Shown here: positions 1 through 5,981 of the stretch, piece by piece
Numbering within the stretch: the first letter of the stretch is position 1
Layout of the letters: each line of letters starts with the position of its first letter
Assembly: GCA_900753975.1 (NCBI GenBank)
Contig: CAAEBC010000040.1
Location: 1-6,082 of the forward strand
Reading direction: 5' to 3'
Length of the DNA stretch: 6,082 nucleotides
Origin: Clostridia bacterium
GTDB lineage: Bacteria > Bacillota > Clostridia > TANB77 > UBA1234
The notes under the pieces: generated by a model
The model's database searches: none
What the model saw: the letters and a program-made list of their open reading frames with translations, nothing else
Told to the model about the DNA's origin: nothing
Translations under genes and position numbers: made by a program

Positions 1-6
1 ACACTT

Positions 7-89
7 TTAGTAGCAATTTTGTCAAGGTGGAGATTGCGCCAGCAATACTACCTTGACAAAGCCTTGCGGATAAAAGTTTTATCAGGGCT
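7..89. repeat. Left copy of a structured dispersed repeat (short form)
   Basis: This stretch matches the reverse complement of 5982-6082. Positions 7-85 pair with 6005-6082 with only one substitution and one single-base indel, both in the loop of the main hairpin. After that, 19 bases present in the right copy are missing here, and the match resumes over a few bases to 89. The main hairpin has 11-bp arms at 18-28 and 50-60, an inner 5-bp stem (33-37 with 42-46) and a 4-base loop GCCA. A second palindrome, GATAAAA-G-TTTTATC, occupies 69-83. No coding capacity is evident. It is most likely a small non-autonomous repeat (MITE- or REP-like). I do not recognise the family. Confidence 0.85.
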
Positions 90-106
90 CAAGCCCCATT
101 TTTTTT
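85..106 (+). terminator. Weak terminator-like hairpin with a T8 tract at the inner edge of the left repeat
   Basis: GGGC (85-88) pairs with GCCC (93-96) across the loop TCAA. Two bases later comes a run of eight T (99-106). On the plus strand this has the shape of an intrinsic terminator, but the stem is only 4 bp. It could stop a transcript entering from left of the window through the repeat, converging on the minus-strand gene at 186-1673. It does not serve that gene well, because on the minus strand the T tract is missing on the required side. Confidence 0.3.
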
Positions 107-185
107 CCCTTTTCAACTTCCACACATACCCCCGTCTTTTCCAGCAATCGCTCTTTTCGTCAATTCAAGGATTTCTCCCTAAAGT

Positions 186-1673
186 TTATTTTATATCTTC
201 TATATTTTTCTCACTAAATCCAATAAATTCCGGCTTAATCTCCACAGCTCCATCTAAATAAGACCTTCTCCAATTCTCATAATACTCCTTACTAACCGGA
301 ACCCTATTATCATAATCCCCGTCAGTTATAACATAATAAACAATTCCATCCCCACTTTTGTCAACATCTTCAGGATACTTATCACCCTCATAATTACTAG
401 TCGCAACAGTCTTATCCCAAGCATCAATCATAGCAATTTGATCATACATATCAGAATCCTTATTATACTTATACAAGAAATATGGCCAGAAACTACCACC
501 AGCTAAACCTTGATTATGAGATAATAAAGCAACTATAACACCATTATCATAAAAAGTAAGTAATGGAACATCATTAAATTCACTTACAAACTTTTTACTA
601 TTAACATCATAGTCATAAATAAAACTTAGTTGACCTGCAGTTGGTGCTGTTACCCAACAAATAATCAATTCATCATGTCCATCACCATCTATGTCATATA
701 TAGCAAATTGATTTTCTTCCATACTTGTAGAACCGTCAAAGAAAATCTCTATATCTTCACCAGCTGGTAACTTTTTAGACGTCATAAGTTCCTTTAAAGC
801 AGCTTTATATGCTTCACGTCTTATTTTATTATCTTCAGTTTCGTTAGTAGAAACTTGTGATGTTGAAAATTTAAAGCCGTCATAAGACTTCTTTAATAAA
901 GTTTTTAGTTCATCAATACTTACATTATCTAAGTCATCGCCATCTTGGGTAATCCATTCAAAATTAACAGTTTCAGATTCTAAACCTTTAAACTTTTTCT
1001 CTCCAGCATTTTCAAAATCCTCAGCTGTAATATTATTAAGCTCAGTATCTTGATAAGTTATTTCTGACACACCATCTTTATATACTGTAGTTTTATAGGC
1101 TAAATTGTCTTCAAAAAGCATGCCATCTTTTAACATGATATCTTGCCTATTTTCATAATATATTGCTGCGCCATCTCTAATTACATCATCAAAAATATAG
1201 TAGTACACGTTTTTATCTCTATCAATGAAAACCTTTACTGTTTTCACACCAATATCTGGTTCTGAAGCACCTTCTACATAATTAACTCTTTTTATTTCAT
1301 ATAATCCGTCAAAAGTATCATTAACTTCATAGTATTTACTATAAGTATAAATACCTGTTCCTTGGCACGTAGAAGCTATAATCTCTAATCTACCGTTTTG
1401 ATCCAAGTCAGTAACTACATACGAATATGGTTTATTAGTATCATCATCTGTTTTCATCGTCCACATAGAATAATTATTTACAATTAAATCAATTTGCTCA
1501 TCAACATTACTTGTATTACTATTTCCTTTATCACCACTAACAATAGTGTCATCTTTAGCTGGTATCTTGCCATTGCTATATAAATATATAACAACTGATA
1601 CAAGCATCAATACAATTGCTATTAATATTACTACAATACCAATACTTGCTGAACCTTTTTTATTTGATTTCAT
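186..1673 (-). CDS. Membrane-anchored extracytoplasmic protein of unknown function with two acidic DxDx(D/N)G motifs
   Basis: This 495-residue protein has a short basic N-terminus (MKSNKK), one hydrophobic segment at about residues 11-32, then a long acidic hydrophilic region. This predicts a single-pass anchor with the bulk outside the cell. There is no lipobox cysteine. Two sections resemble each other: D89-x-D91-x-N-G94-x-x-E97 and D327-x-D329-x-D331-G-x-D334-E335. Each is followed by hydrophobic beta-strand-like residues and then a Y-rich strand. The motifs recall the calcium-binding loops of FG-GAP/VCBS-type repeats found in many Firmicutes surface proteins. Calcium binding here is inference, and no enzyme motif is seen. 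A GGGAG ribosome site lies about 11 bases before the ATG, and a nearby upstream ATG is out of frame. It has its own promoter and no partner gene in the window. The function is not recognised. Confidence 0.85.
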   Translation of the reverse strand: MKSNKKGSASIGIVVILIAIVLMLVSVVIYLYSNGKIPAKDDTIVSGDKGNSNTSNVDEQIDLIVNNYSMWTMKTDDDTNKPYSYVVTDLDQNGRLEIIASTCQGTGIYTYSKYYEVNDTFDGLYEIKRVNYVEGASEPDIGVKTVKVFIDRDKNVYYYIFDDVIRDGAAIYYENRQDIMLKDGMLFEDNLAYKTTVYKDGVSEITYQDTELNNITAEDFENAGEKKFKGLESETVNFEWITQDGDDLDNVSIDELKTLLKKSYDGFKFSTSQVSTNETEDNKIRREAYKAALKELMTSKKLPAGEDIEIFFDGSTSMEENQFAIYDIDGDGHDELIICWVTAPTAGQLSFIYDYDVNSKKFVSEFNDVPLLTFYDNGVIVALLSHNQGLAGGSFWPYFLYKYNKDSDMYDQIAMIDAWDKTVATSNYEGDKYPEDVDKSGDGIVYYVITDGDYDNRVPVSKEYYENWRRSYLDGAVEIKPEFIGFSEKNIEDIK

Positions 1674-1700
1674 ATAATCATCTTCTCCCTTCTACAAAAC

Positions 1701-1729
1701 ATTGTAACAAATTTGCTATCGTTTTTCAA
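1701..1729 (-). promoter_or_regulatory. SigA-type promoter for the anchored protein gene at 186-1673
   Basis: On the minus strand, TTGAAA (1724-1729) is followed after exactly 17 bases by TACAAT (1701-1706). That is one mismatch in each hexamer. Transcription would start near 1694, leaving a leader of about 20 bases that carries the GGGAG ribosome site. Its position between the terminator of the preceding gene and this start codon supports monocistronic expression. Confidence 0.7.
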
Positions 1730-1798
1730 TTTTTTACAAATAATATTTATAAAAAACAATTTCCTTTTTTATAATCTTAGGAAAAAACCTATGTATAT

Positions 1799-1830
1799 AA
1801 AAACAGGAGCCTTCCGTCAAGAAAGCTCCT
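1799..1830 (-). terminator. Rho-independent terminator after the 133-residue gene
   Basis: Arms at 1821-1830 and 1805-1814 form a 10-bp stem with one G-U wobble and a 6-base loop. On the minus strand the stem is followed by G and then five T (1799-1803). It begins 12 bases past the stop codon of the gene at 1843-2244. It should separate that gene from the anchored-protein gene downstream. Confidence 0.85.
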
Positions 1831-1842
1831 TCAAATTTAATT

Positions 1843-2244
1843 TTAATATGAGAAAATCGTCTGCATATTGTGTGGCTCTTCGGAAATTCCAACTCCACAA
1901 GGATACCAATGTTTTTGACCTTGCTCGCCTGAGTTAAGTACCAAAAGTTCTGCATCATCAAGTTTTTCTTTACCACTTTCATTATACACATACATTTCAA
2001 CCTTTTGATCTTTAATATCTGCCAACTTGGAAATACCCAAAAAAGATTTGAAACTATCTACACATCTAGTAAGTTCTTCTTCTCTAGGAAAAGTAAATCT
2101 GAAAACTTGATATCTACCAAAAGTCCTCGGTGCATTTTCATACATAAACTGAATCTTCAAAATATAGAAAGCATTCTTCTCCTGAAAGTAGGTCATTGCA
2201 CTCTTTACCCGAGCCTTGACACCAATCTTTGCAACATCAACCAT
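1843..2244 (-). CDS. Small cytoplasmic protein of unknown function (133 residues)
   Basis: I do not recognise the family. The protein has no signal peptide or membrane segment and looks like a compact alpha/beta protein. An N-terminal part rich in aromatic and hydrophobic residues (about 18-52) is followed by a helical section (about 54-74), another strand-like part (82-88) and an acidic stretch. A tail contains H112-W113-Y114-P115-C116. There are two cysteines (C61, C116) and no obvious catalytic or metal-binding motif. That it is a real gene is well supported: AAGGAGGG lies about 6 bases before the ATG, a perfect-consensus promoter stands upstream, and a hairpin terminator follows the stop by 12 bases. 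A shorter minus-strand reading frame overlapping it in another frame has no comparable signals. The gene is a single transcription unit between xerD and the anchored-protein gene, so neighbours give no functional clue. Confidence 0.85.
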   Translation of the reverse strand: MVDVAKIGVKARVKSAMTYFQEKNAFYILKIQFMYENAPRTFGRYQVFRFTFPREEELTRCVDSFKSFLGISKLADIKDQKVEMYVYNESGKEKLDDAELLVLNSGEQGQKHWYPCGVGISEEPHNMQTIFSY

Positions 2245-2297
2245 TGCAATCCCTCCTTAATTATAAGTCTGGACCAAAATTTTCCATCTGACTTGAG

Positions 2298-2326
2298 ATT
2301 ATAACACCCATTTAATATTATGTCAA
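2298..2326 (-). promoter_or_regulatory. Perfect-consensus SigA promoter for the 133-residue gene
   Basis: On the minus strand, TTGACA (2321-2326) and TATAAT (2298-2303) are separated by exactly 17 bases, with no mismatch in either hexamer. Transcription would start near 2290, leaving a leader of about 45 bases that ends in a strong AAGGAGGG ribosome site. This predicts strong housekeeping expression. No operator-like palindrome overlaps it clearly. Confidence 0.88.
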
Positions 2327-2418
2327 ACATTTTCTGTCGACCAGAAATGACAAAATACTACCTTAACTTAACAAAGTAAATTCCATTTAGCCGTAATAAC
2401 ACTAGAATATCTGCTTTC

Positions 2419-2455
2419 AAAAAGAGGTTTACGTTATGTCTTAACGTAAACCTCT
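2419..2455 (-). terminator. Strong rho-independent terminator after xerD
   Basis: The arms AGAGGTTTACGTTA (2423-2436) and its exact reverse complement (2442-2455) form a perfect 14-bp stem with a 5-base loop. On the minus strand the stem runs straight into four T (2419-2422). The plus-strand side continues AAATA, so the signal is directional. It lies about 33 bases past the xerD stop and should end the tmcAL-rnhA-spoIIM-xerD transcript(s). Confidence 0.88.
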
Positions 2456-2488
2456 AAATATCTTCAACTTAATTTTTCATTATAAAAC

Positions 2489-3373
2489 TTATGCTCTTGG
2501 ATGAGCTTTTGAATATACATCTTTTATTCTATCTTGTCCCATTTGTGCATATACTTGTGTTGAAGAGATATCTGAATGACCTAGCATTTCTTGTATAGCT
2601 CTAAGTTCTGCACCATTTTCTAATAGATGAACTGCGAAAGAATGTCTTAAAGTATGTGGTGTAATATCTACATCAATATTAGCTTGTGCTTTATATTGTT
2701 TAATAATTTTCCAAAAGCCTTGTCTTGTAAGTCTTTGACCATTTACATTTATAAATAAAGCTGGATCAGCTTCGTTTTTCAAAAGAATATTTCTTGATTT
2801 TTCCATATAATCTTTTAAAGCATTAATAGCTAAAGAGCCTATTGGAATAGTCCTTTCTTTGTTTTTACCAACGCATCTGATAGTTTTATTTTCAAGATCA
2901 ATATCATCTATGTTTAATGAAATAAGCTCTGTAACTCTTATACCAGTAGCATAAACAAGCTCAAGCATTGCCTTATCTCTGTAACCTTTAAGGTCAACAC
3001 ATTTTGGTTGCTCAAGAAGTAATTCTACTTGTTCTGATGTTAATATCTTTGGTGGTTTTCTTTCTATTTTCGGTGATTCTAGATTCATAGTTGGATCATC
3101 TGTAACTACTTTAGTTCTATGTAAATATTGATAAAAAGAACGAAGAGAAGCTAAATTTCTAGAAATAGTAGAAACAGCTTTACCATTTGTCTTTAAGCTA
3201 TCTAGATAAGTCTTGATATCTGCCTCATCTGTTTTTACCATATCCATATCTTTTTGATCTAAATAATTGCAATATAATTTTATATCTCTATTATACGATT
3301 GTAATGTATTATCTGACAATTTCTTATCATTTTGAAGAAAGTCCAAAAAATTTTCTACATATTTTTTTTCCAT
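2489..3373 (-). CDS. xerD: Site-specific tyrosine recombinase XerD/XerC type
   Basis: This 294-residue tyrosine recombinase has the usual Xer length. Xer proteins act as a cytoplasmic pair at the chromosomal dif site and resolve chromosome dimers before division. The N-terminal core-binding domain (about 1-90) includes the typical SxxTLxSYxRDI-like helix. The catalytic domain (about 108-294) carries the full active-site set: R146 in ATGIR, K170 in the beta-hairpin VGKNKER, H240 and R243 in HTLRHSFA, H266 in MLGHSDISSTQ, and nucleophile Y275. The start is supported by GGGAG 8 bases before the ATG. A gene order of spoIIM followed by xerD is known in Firmicutes, which favours a housekeeping XerD over a phage integrase. 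XerC versus XerD cannot be fully settled without phylogeny. A possible promoter lies in the 161-bp gap, and a strong terminator follows. Confidence 0.95.
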   Translation of the reverse strand: MEKKYVENFLDFLQNDKKLSDNTLQSYNRDIKLYCNYLDQKDMDMVKTDEADIKTYLDSLKTNGKAVSTISRNLASLRSFYQYLHRTKVVTDDPTMNLESPKIERKPPKILTSEQVELLLEQPKCVDLKGYRDKAMLELVYATGIRVTELISLNIDDIDLENKTIRCVGKNKERTIPIGSLAINALKDYMEKSRNILLKNEADPALFINVNGQRLTRQGFWKIIKQYKAQANIDVDITPHTLRHSFAVHLLENGAELRAIQEMLGHSDISSTQVYAQMGQDRIKDVYSKAHPRA

Positions 3374-3478
3374 CTCACATACTCCCTCTTTATTGATTTA
3401 TACATAATTTGGAGATTACCCTTAAGGTTTATGTGCACCACTTATCTTTTGTTATTATGTTCTCTTTAAACAAGCATT

Positions 3479-3507
3479 ATTTTATACAATAATTCATTAT
3501 TTTGCAA
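3479..3507 (-). promoter_or_regulatory. Possible SigA-type promoter for xerD
   Basis: On the minus strand, TTGCAA (3502-3507) is followed after 17 bases by TAAAAT (3479-3484), with two mismatches and one mismatch to consensus. It would give a leader of roughly 95 bases before xerD. The area is very AT-rich, so chance matches are likely. No terminator separates spoIIM from xerD, so read-through from the upstream operon is also possible. Confidence 0.4.
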
Positions 3508-3534
3508 GTACTTTTTATGTAAAATTTTATTTTT

Positions 3535-4119
3535 TCACACTATTGCCCTTAACACTGTAAAAAATAGGCAAAATACTAACAATAAAAACACTGATATTAT
3601 CGTATATTTAATCGCATCCGCACTTATATTTTCTTTATTTTCAAAAAAATCCTTGAAAATCCTCATAGAATAATTAGCCATAAATGCCATTATAAAAACT
3701 AGTATTGTTTCTTTTAAGAAAAGATTTTGAAAAATATATTTATTTCCCGCTGCGCTACCTAAAATTTTTATAATTGCAGAAATAGTGTAACCTAGCGAAT
3801 AGCCTTTATAACCTATGTATATAACTAAAATTGGTGTTCCAAAAACAGATAGACCAATAATCCAAAAAATTATTATCGTTTTTATTCCACCAGAAAATGC
3901 ACTATTAAGATAGTTGTTTTTCTGATTTACTGTATCAAGCAATATACTTTTTTGAATTAATTCTTTATTAGTTTCAATACTAGTTTCAGAAACATTTTTT
4001 AAACTTATAGAGCCAAATAGCATGCCTATGAAAAACATAACCAAAAGTAGCACATAACCAGCTTCTTTTATAAAATTTATATTTGATCTAACGGTGTTTT
4101 TATTAAATCGTTTGTACAT
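3535..4119 (-). CDS. spoIIM: Stage II sporulation protein M (SpoIIM), engulfment membrane protein
   Basis: This 194-residue integral membrane protein matches the SpoIIM/DUF95 family in length and layout. It has a basic N-terminus, a first membrane helix at about 20-40 (containing FFIGMLFGS), a polar extracytoplasmic stretch at about 41-75, and further hydrophobic segments near 78-104, 107-120, 137-155 and 171-191. In Bacillus, SpoIIM anchors the SpoIID-SpoIIM-SpoIIP complex in the mother-cell membrane, which drives peptidoglycan remodelling during engulfment. That role is assigned here by family. AGGAGG lies 9 bases before the ATG. It follows rnhA after 63 bp and precedes xerD. The adjacency to xerD, also known from other spore formers, strengthens the call. 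A 13-bp inverted repeat traps the start codon in a potential stem. No promoter was found in the gap to rnhA; a sporulation-sigma promoter would be hard to see by eye. Confidence 0.85.
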   Translation of the reverse strand: MYKRFNKNTVRSNINFIKEAGYVLLLVMFFIGMLFGSISLKNVSETSIETNKELIQKSILLDTVNQKNNYLNSAFSGGIKTIIIFWIIGLSVFGTPILVIYIGYKGYSLGYTISAIIKILGSAAGNKYIFQNLFLKETILVFIMAFMANYSMRIFKDFFENKENISADAIKYTIISVFLLLVFCLFFTVLRAIV

Positions 4120-4167
4120 AAAAATTTTCCTCCTAAAAATATGTTTAGTAGATATTTATGTACAAAC
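4110..4167 (-). promoter_or_regulatory. 13-bp inverted repeat enclosing the spoIIM ribosome site and start codon
   Basis: GTTTGTACATAAA (minus strand 4167-4155) and its exact reverse complement (4122-4110) flank a 32-base loop. The loop holds the AGGAGG of spoIIM (4129-4134). The start codon (4117-4119) and the next two codons lie inside the downstream arm. In mRNA this would form a 13-bp stem with three G-C pairs that occludes the start codon. A competing 6-bp pairing (4164-4169 with 4141-4146) would free it. The geometry suggests translational control, but AT-rich pairing is modest in stability, and the arms, each containing TGTACA, could instead be protein-binding sites. Confidence 0.5.
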
Positions 4168-4182
4168 ATTAAAAGCTAGAAC

Positions 4183-4617
4183 TTATAAAGTTTTTATCGC
4201 ACCAACAGCAAGCTCATCGCAACGATTGTTATATTCGTTATCTGCGTGCCCTTTTACTTTTATCCAAGTAATATCATGAACTTGCATAAATTTATCTATT
4301 TCGAGCCAAAGCTCTTTATTTTTTACATCTTTTTTGTCAGCTGTCTTCCAACCATTTCTTTTCCAATTTTTAATCCAACCATTTGTAAAAGCATTAACCA
4401 AATATGCACTATCGCTATACACCGTAACCTTGCAAGGTTTCTTTAATAATTTTAAAGCCTCTATTGGTGCAGTAAGCTCCATTTGGTTATTTGTTGTATT
4501 AGGATTTGCTCCACTAATTTCTTTTTTTAAATCGCCATACATTAAAATTGCTCCCCAGCCACCTTTACCAGGATTTCCAGAGCAAGCTCCATCTGTGTAT
4601 ATTATAACTTCATCCAT
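4183..4617 (-). CDS. rnhA: Ribonuclease HI
   Basis: This is a 144-residue RNase HI, which cuts the RNA strand of RNA-DNA hybrids in the cytoplasm (R-loops, replication primers). All key residues are visible at near-E. coli positions: D9 in IIYTDGACSGNPG, E47 in NQMELTA, D69 in VYSDSAYLVN, H124 in VKGHADN and D134 in NRCDELA. The basic handle region typical of E. coli-type enzymes is present at about 80-100 (WIKNWKRNGW, then a lysine-rich stretch). There is no N-terminal hybrid-binding domain. It starts 20 bp after the tmcAL stop, with AAAGGA about 8 bases before the ATG, so it is almost certainly co-transcribed with tmcAL. Nothing indicates damage or recent transfer. Confidence 0.97.
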   Translation of the reverse strand: MDEVIIYTDGACSGNPGKGGWGAILMYGDLKKEISGANPNTTNNQMELTAPIEALKLLKKPCKVTVYSDSAYLVNAFTNGWIKNWKRNGWKTADKKDVKNKELWLEIDKFMQVHDITWIKVKGHADNEYNNRCDELAVGAIKTL

Positions 4618-4637
4618 ATACGTTTTCCTTTCGTAAA

Positions 4638-5876
4638 TTATTCTTTTATGATTGGCATTGTATAATCTAAATTAGATTTTCTGTAATTTGGCACTTGATA
4701 GCCTAGTGTATATATGTTTGTAGCCAAAATGTCTTTTTCTATCATTTTAAGTTGTGAATTGTTTGCTGTTTTCATAAATTTGGGAACATTTGTAACTACT
4801 GATAATTTGCAATTATTATATATCTTACTTAAAATCTTTTCGCCATTTTTATTAAATCCTAAAACTCTTATATATTGTAGATTATGCTTATACCCCTCGA
4901 TATCTTCTTTTTTAATATTCAAAAGCATACTTAGCATAATCCTTTGAATCCTTGTCCTTGTATATCTTTTAGACTTTACTTCTTCTATAAATTCATCTAA
5001 AGTAAATTTTTCGTTTGAACATTTTTTTATTGTATTTTCTAAGCCTTCTGTAACATCACTTATACTGCTTATTTCATCGGAAGTAGCCCTTCTAAAAGAA
5101 TATAAAATTTCTTTTTCAAAATTTTTAAGATACATTGGTGCTTTACCGTTTATAATCTCCGATTCAATTATTGAATAACAACTATCCGGCATAACACTAT
5201 CTAAACTTCCAACTTCGCTCTTCATTAATTTTTCTCTAATAGCAGTTGCACTGCATATGTTGTCTACTATTTCAAGTGAATTGTAATCAGTGCCTTTTCT
5301 TTTTATAGCTACTGGATTTATTTCGCTATTTAAATATTGCAATGCTTTTAAATATTCGATGGCTAAAATATTATTTGGGTCAAGCAATATGTCGGCTATA
5401 TATTTAGCATCATATTCTTTTTTTAGAAAGTTTTTTAAAGCATTACTTCTTGCTATAGGAAATGATGCACCTCTTTTCAAATCTGAACGCAACAACTTTT
5501 TAAACCCTTCAGGCTCTAGAAAAAGTACGTTTGCTATTCTTTTTAAGGTGTCAATATCTGTTGTGCTTGCACCAAAGCACATATCATTAATTACTCCTAA
5601 TGAATTTAAAATACTTACTGCACCTGTTGCAAAATATTCGGCACTTGAAACTGCATAATAAGTTGGAAGTTCTATAACCAAATCTACACCGTTTTGGAGT
5701 GCCATTTTAGCTCTTGTCCATTTGTCAAAAAGTGCAGGCAAGCCTCTTTGGATAAAGTTGCCACTCATGACTGCAACAATTCCATCAGCTCCAAACTCTT
5801 CTTTTACCTTATTTATTTGATACTTATGTCCATTATGAAAAGGATTATATTCAGCTACAATACCACAAATCTTCAT
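4638..5876 (-). CDS. tmcAL: tRNA(Met) cytidine acetate ligase TmcAL (YlbM family)
   Basis: This 412-residue protein is full length for the YlbM/TmcAL family. In Bacillus the enzyme activates acetate with ATP to acetyl-AMP and transfers the acetyl group to the wobble cytidine (C34) of elongator tRNA-Met, making ac4C. An N-terminal nucleotidyltransferase fold begins GIVAEYNPFHNGH, with the HxGH signature at H14-H17. It continues with MSGNFIQRG (about 37-45), DKWTRAKMAL (51-60), DLVIELP (65-71) and CFGAS (100-104). Further family motifs are NNILAIEYLKAL (168-179) and SATAIR (209-214). The C-terminal part (about 250-412) is the helical, lysine-rich tRNA-side region. GGAGG lies 6 bases before the ATG, which fixes the start. 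It heads the cluster with rnhA. The structured repeat lies about 105 bp upstream of its start. Confidence 0.93.
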   Translation of the reverse strand: MKICGIVAEYNPFHNGHKYQINKVKEEFGADGIVAVMSGNFIQRGLPALFDKWTRAKMALQNGVDLVIELPTYYAVSSAEYFATGAVSILNSLGVINDMCFGASTTDIDTLKRIANVLFLEPEGFKKLLRSDLKRGASFPIARSNALKNFLKKEYDAKYIADILLDPNNILAIEYLKALQYLNSEINPVAIKRKGTDYNSLEIVDNICSATAIREKLMKSEVGSLDSVMPDSCYSIIESEIINGKAPMYLKNFEKEILYSFRRATSDEISSISDVTEGLENTIKKCSNEKFTLDEFIEEVKSKRYTRTRIQRIMLSMLLNIKKEDIEGYKHNLQYIRVLGFNKNGEKILSKIYNNCKLSVVTNVPKFMKTANNSQLKMIEKDILATNIYTLGYQVPNYRKSNLDYTMPIIKE

Positions 5877-5924
5877 ACAGCACCTCCAAAGTTATTACTA
5901 CATTTCTTCATTATTGACAAAAAT

Positions 5925-5952
5925 ATGATATCACAATAAATCTTATAATGGA
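5925..5952 (-). promoter_or_regulatory. Possible extended -10 promoter for tmcAL
   Basis: On the minus strand, TATCAT (5925-5930) is preceded by TGn, an extended -10 form. A poor -35 match, TTCCAT, lies 17 bases further upstream, ending near 5953. The start point would be near 5918, leaving a leader of about 40 bases. It is the best candidate between the repeat and tmcAL, but it is weak and was assigned mainly by position. Confidence 0.35.
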
Positions 5953-5981
5953 ACTAATTTTTAAAAAAGTTATTACAGTTC

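Noticed and set aside
19..261. 80-residue plus-strand reading frame across the left repeat
   Set aside because: It starts inside the repeat hairpin, has no ribosome site, and overlaps the end of the anchored-protein gene in antisense with unconvincing composition.
1734..2000. 88-residue minus-strand reading frame overlapping the 133-residue gene
   Set aside because: It has no ribosome site, lies in another frame of a well-supported gene and runs through that gene's terminator.
2423..2455. Perfect 14-bp inverted repeat next to xerD considered as a dif or attachment site
   Set aside because: It is followed by a T run on the minus strand, lies just past the xerD stop and has a 5-base loop, all typical of an intrinsic terminator. 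Xer dif sites are imperfect palindromes with a 6-8 base centre and no T tract.
2489..3373. xerD taken as the integrase of an invertible or mobile segment between the end repeats
   Set aside because: The Xer-type length, the complete housekeeping motifs and the adjacency to spoIIM point to the chromosomal recombinase. The end repeats do not look like paired recombinase core sites.
3488..3503. AT-only palindrome between spoIIM and xerD considered as a terminator
   Set aside because: The 6-bp A-T stem has almost no loop, no G-C pairs and no T tract on the minus strand. It also overlaps the candidate xerD promoter.
4246..5939. Several plus-strand reading frames of 66-122 residues opposite rnhA and tmcAL
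   Set aside because: They are antisense shadows of strongly supported genes, rich in phenylalanine, leucine and serine as expected from reversed AT-rich coding sequence, and have no start signals.
5914..5949. Plus-strand promoter TTGACA ... TATAAT reading into the right repeat
   Set aside because: The two hexamers are 24 bases apart, too far for a SigA promoter. At correct spacing the -10 is poor (TAAATC). It remains a weak possibility only.
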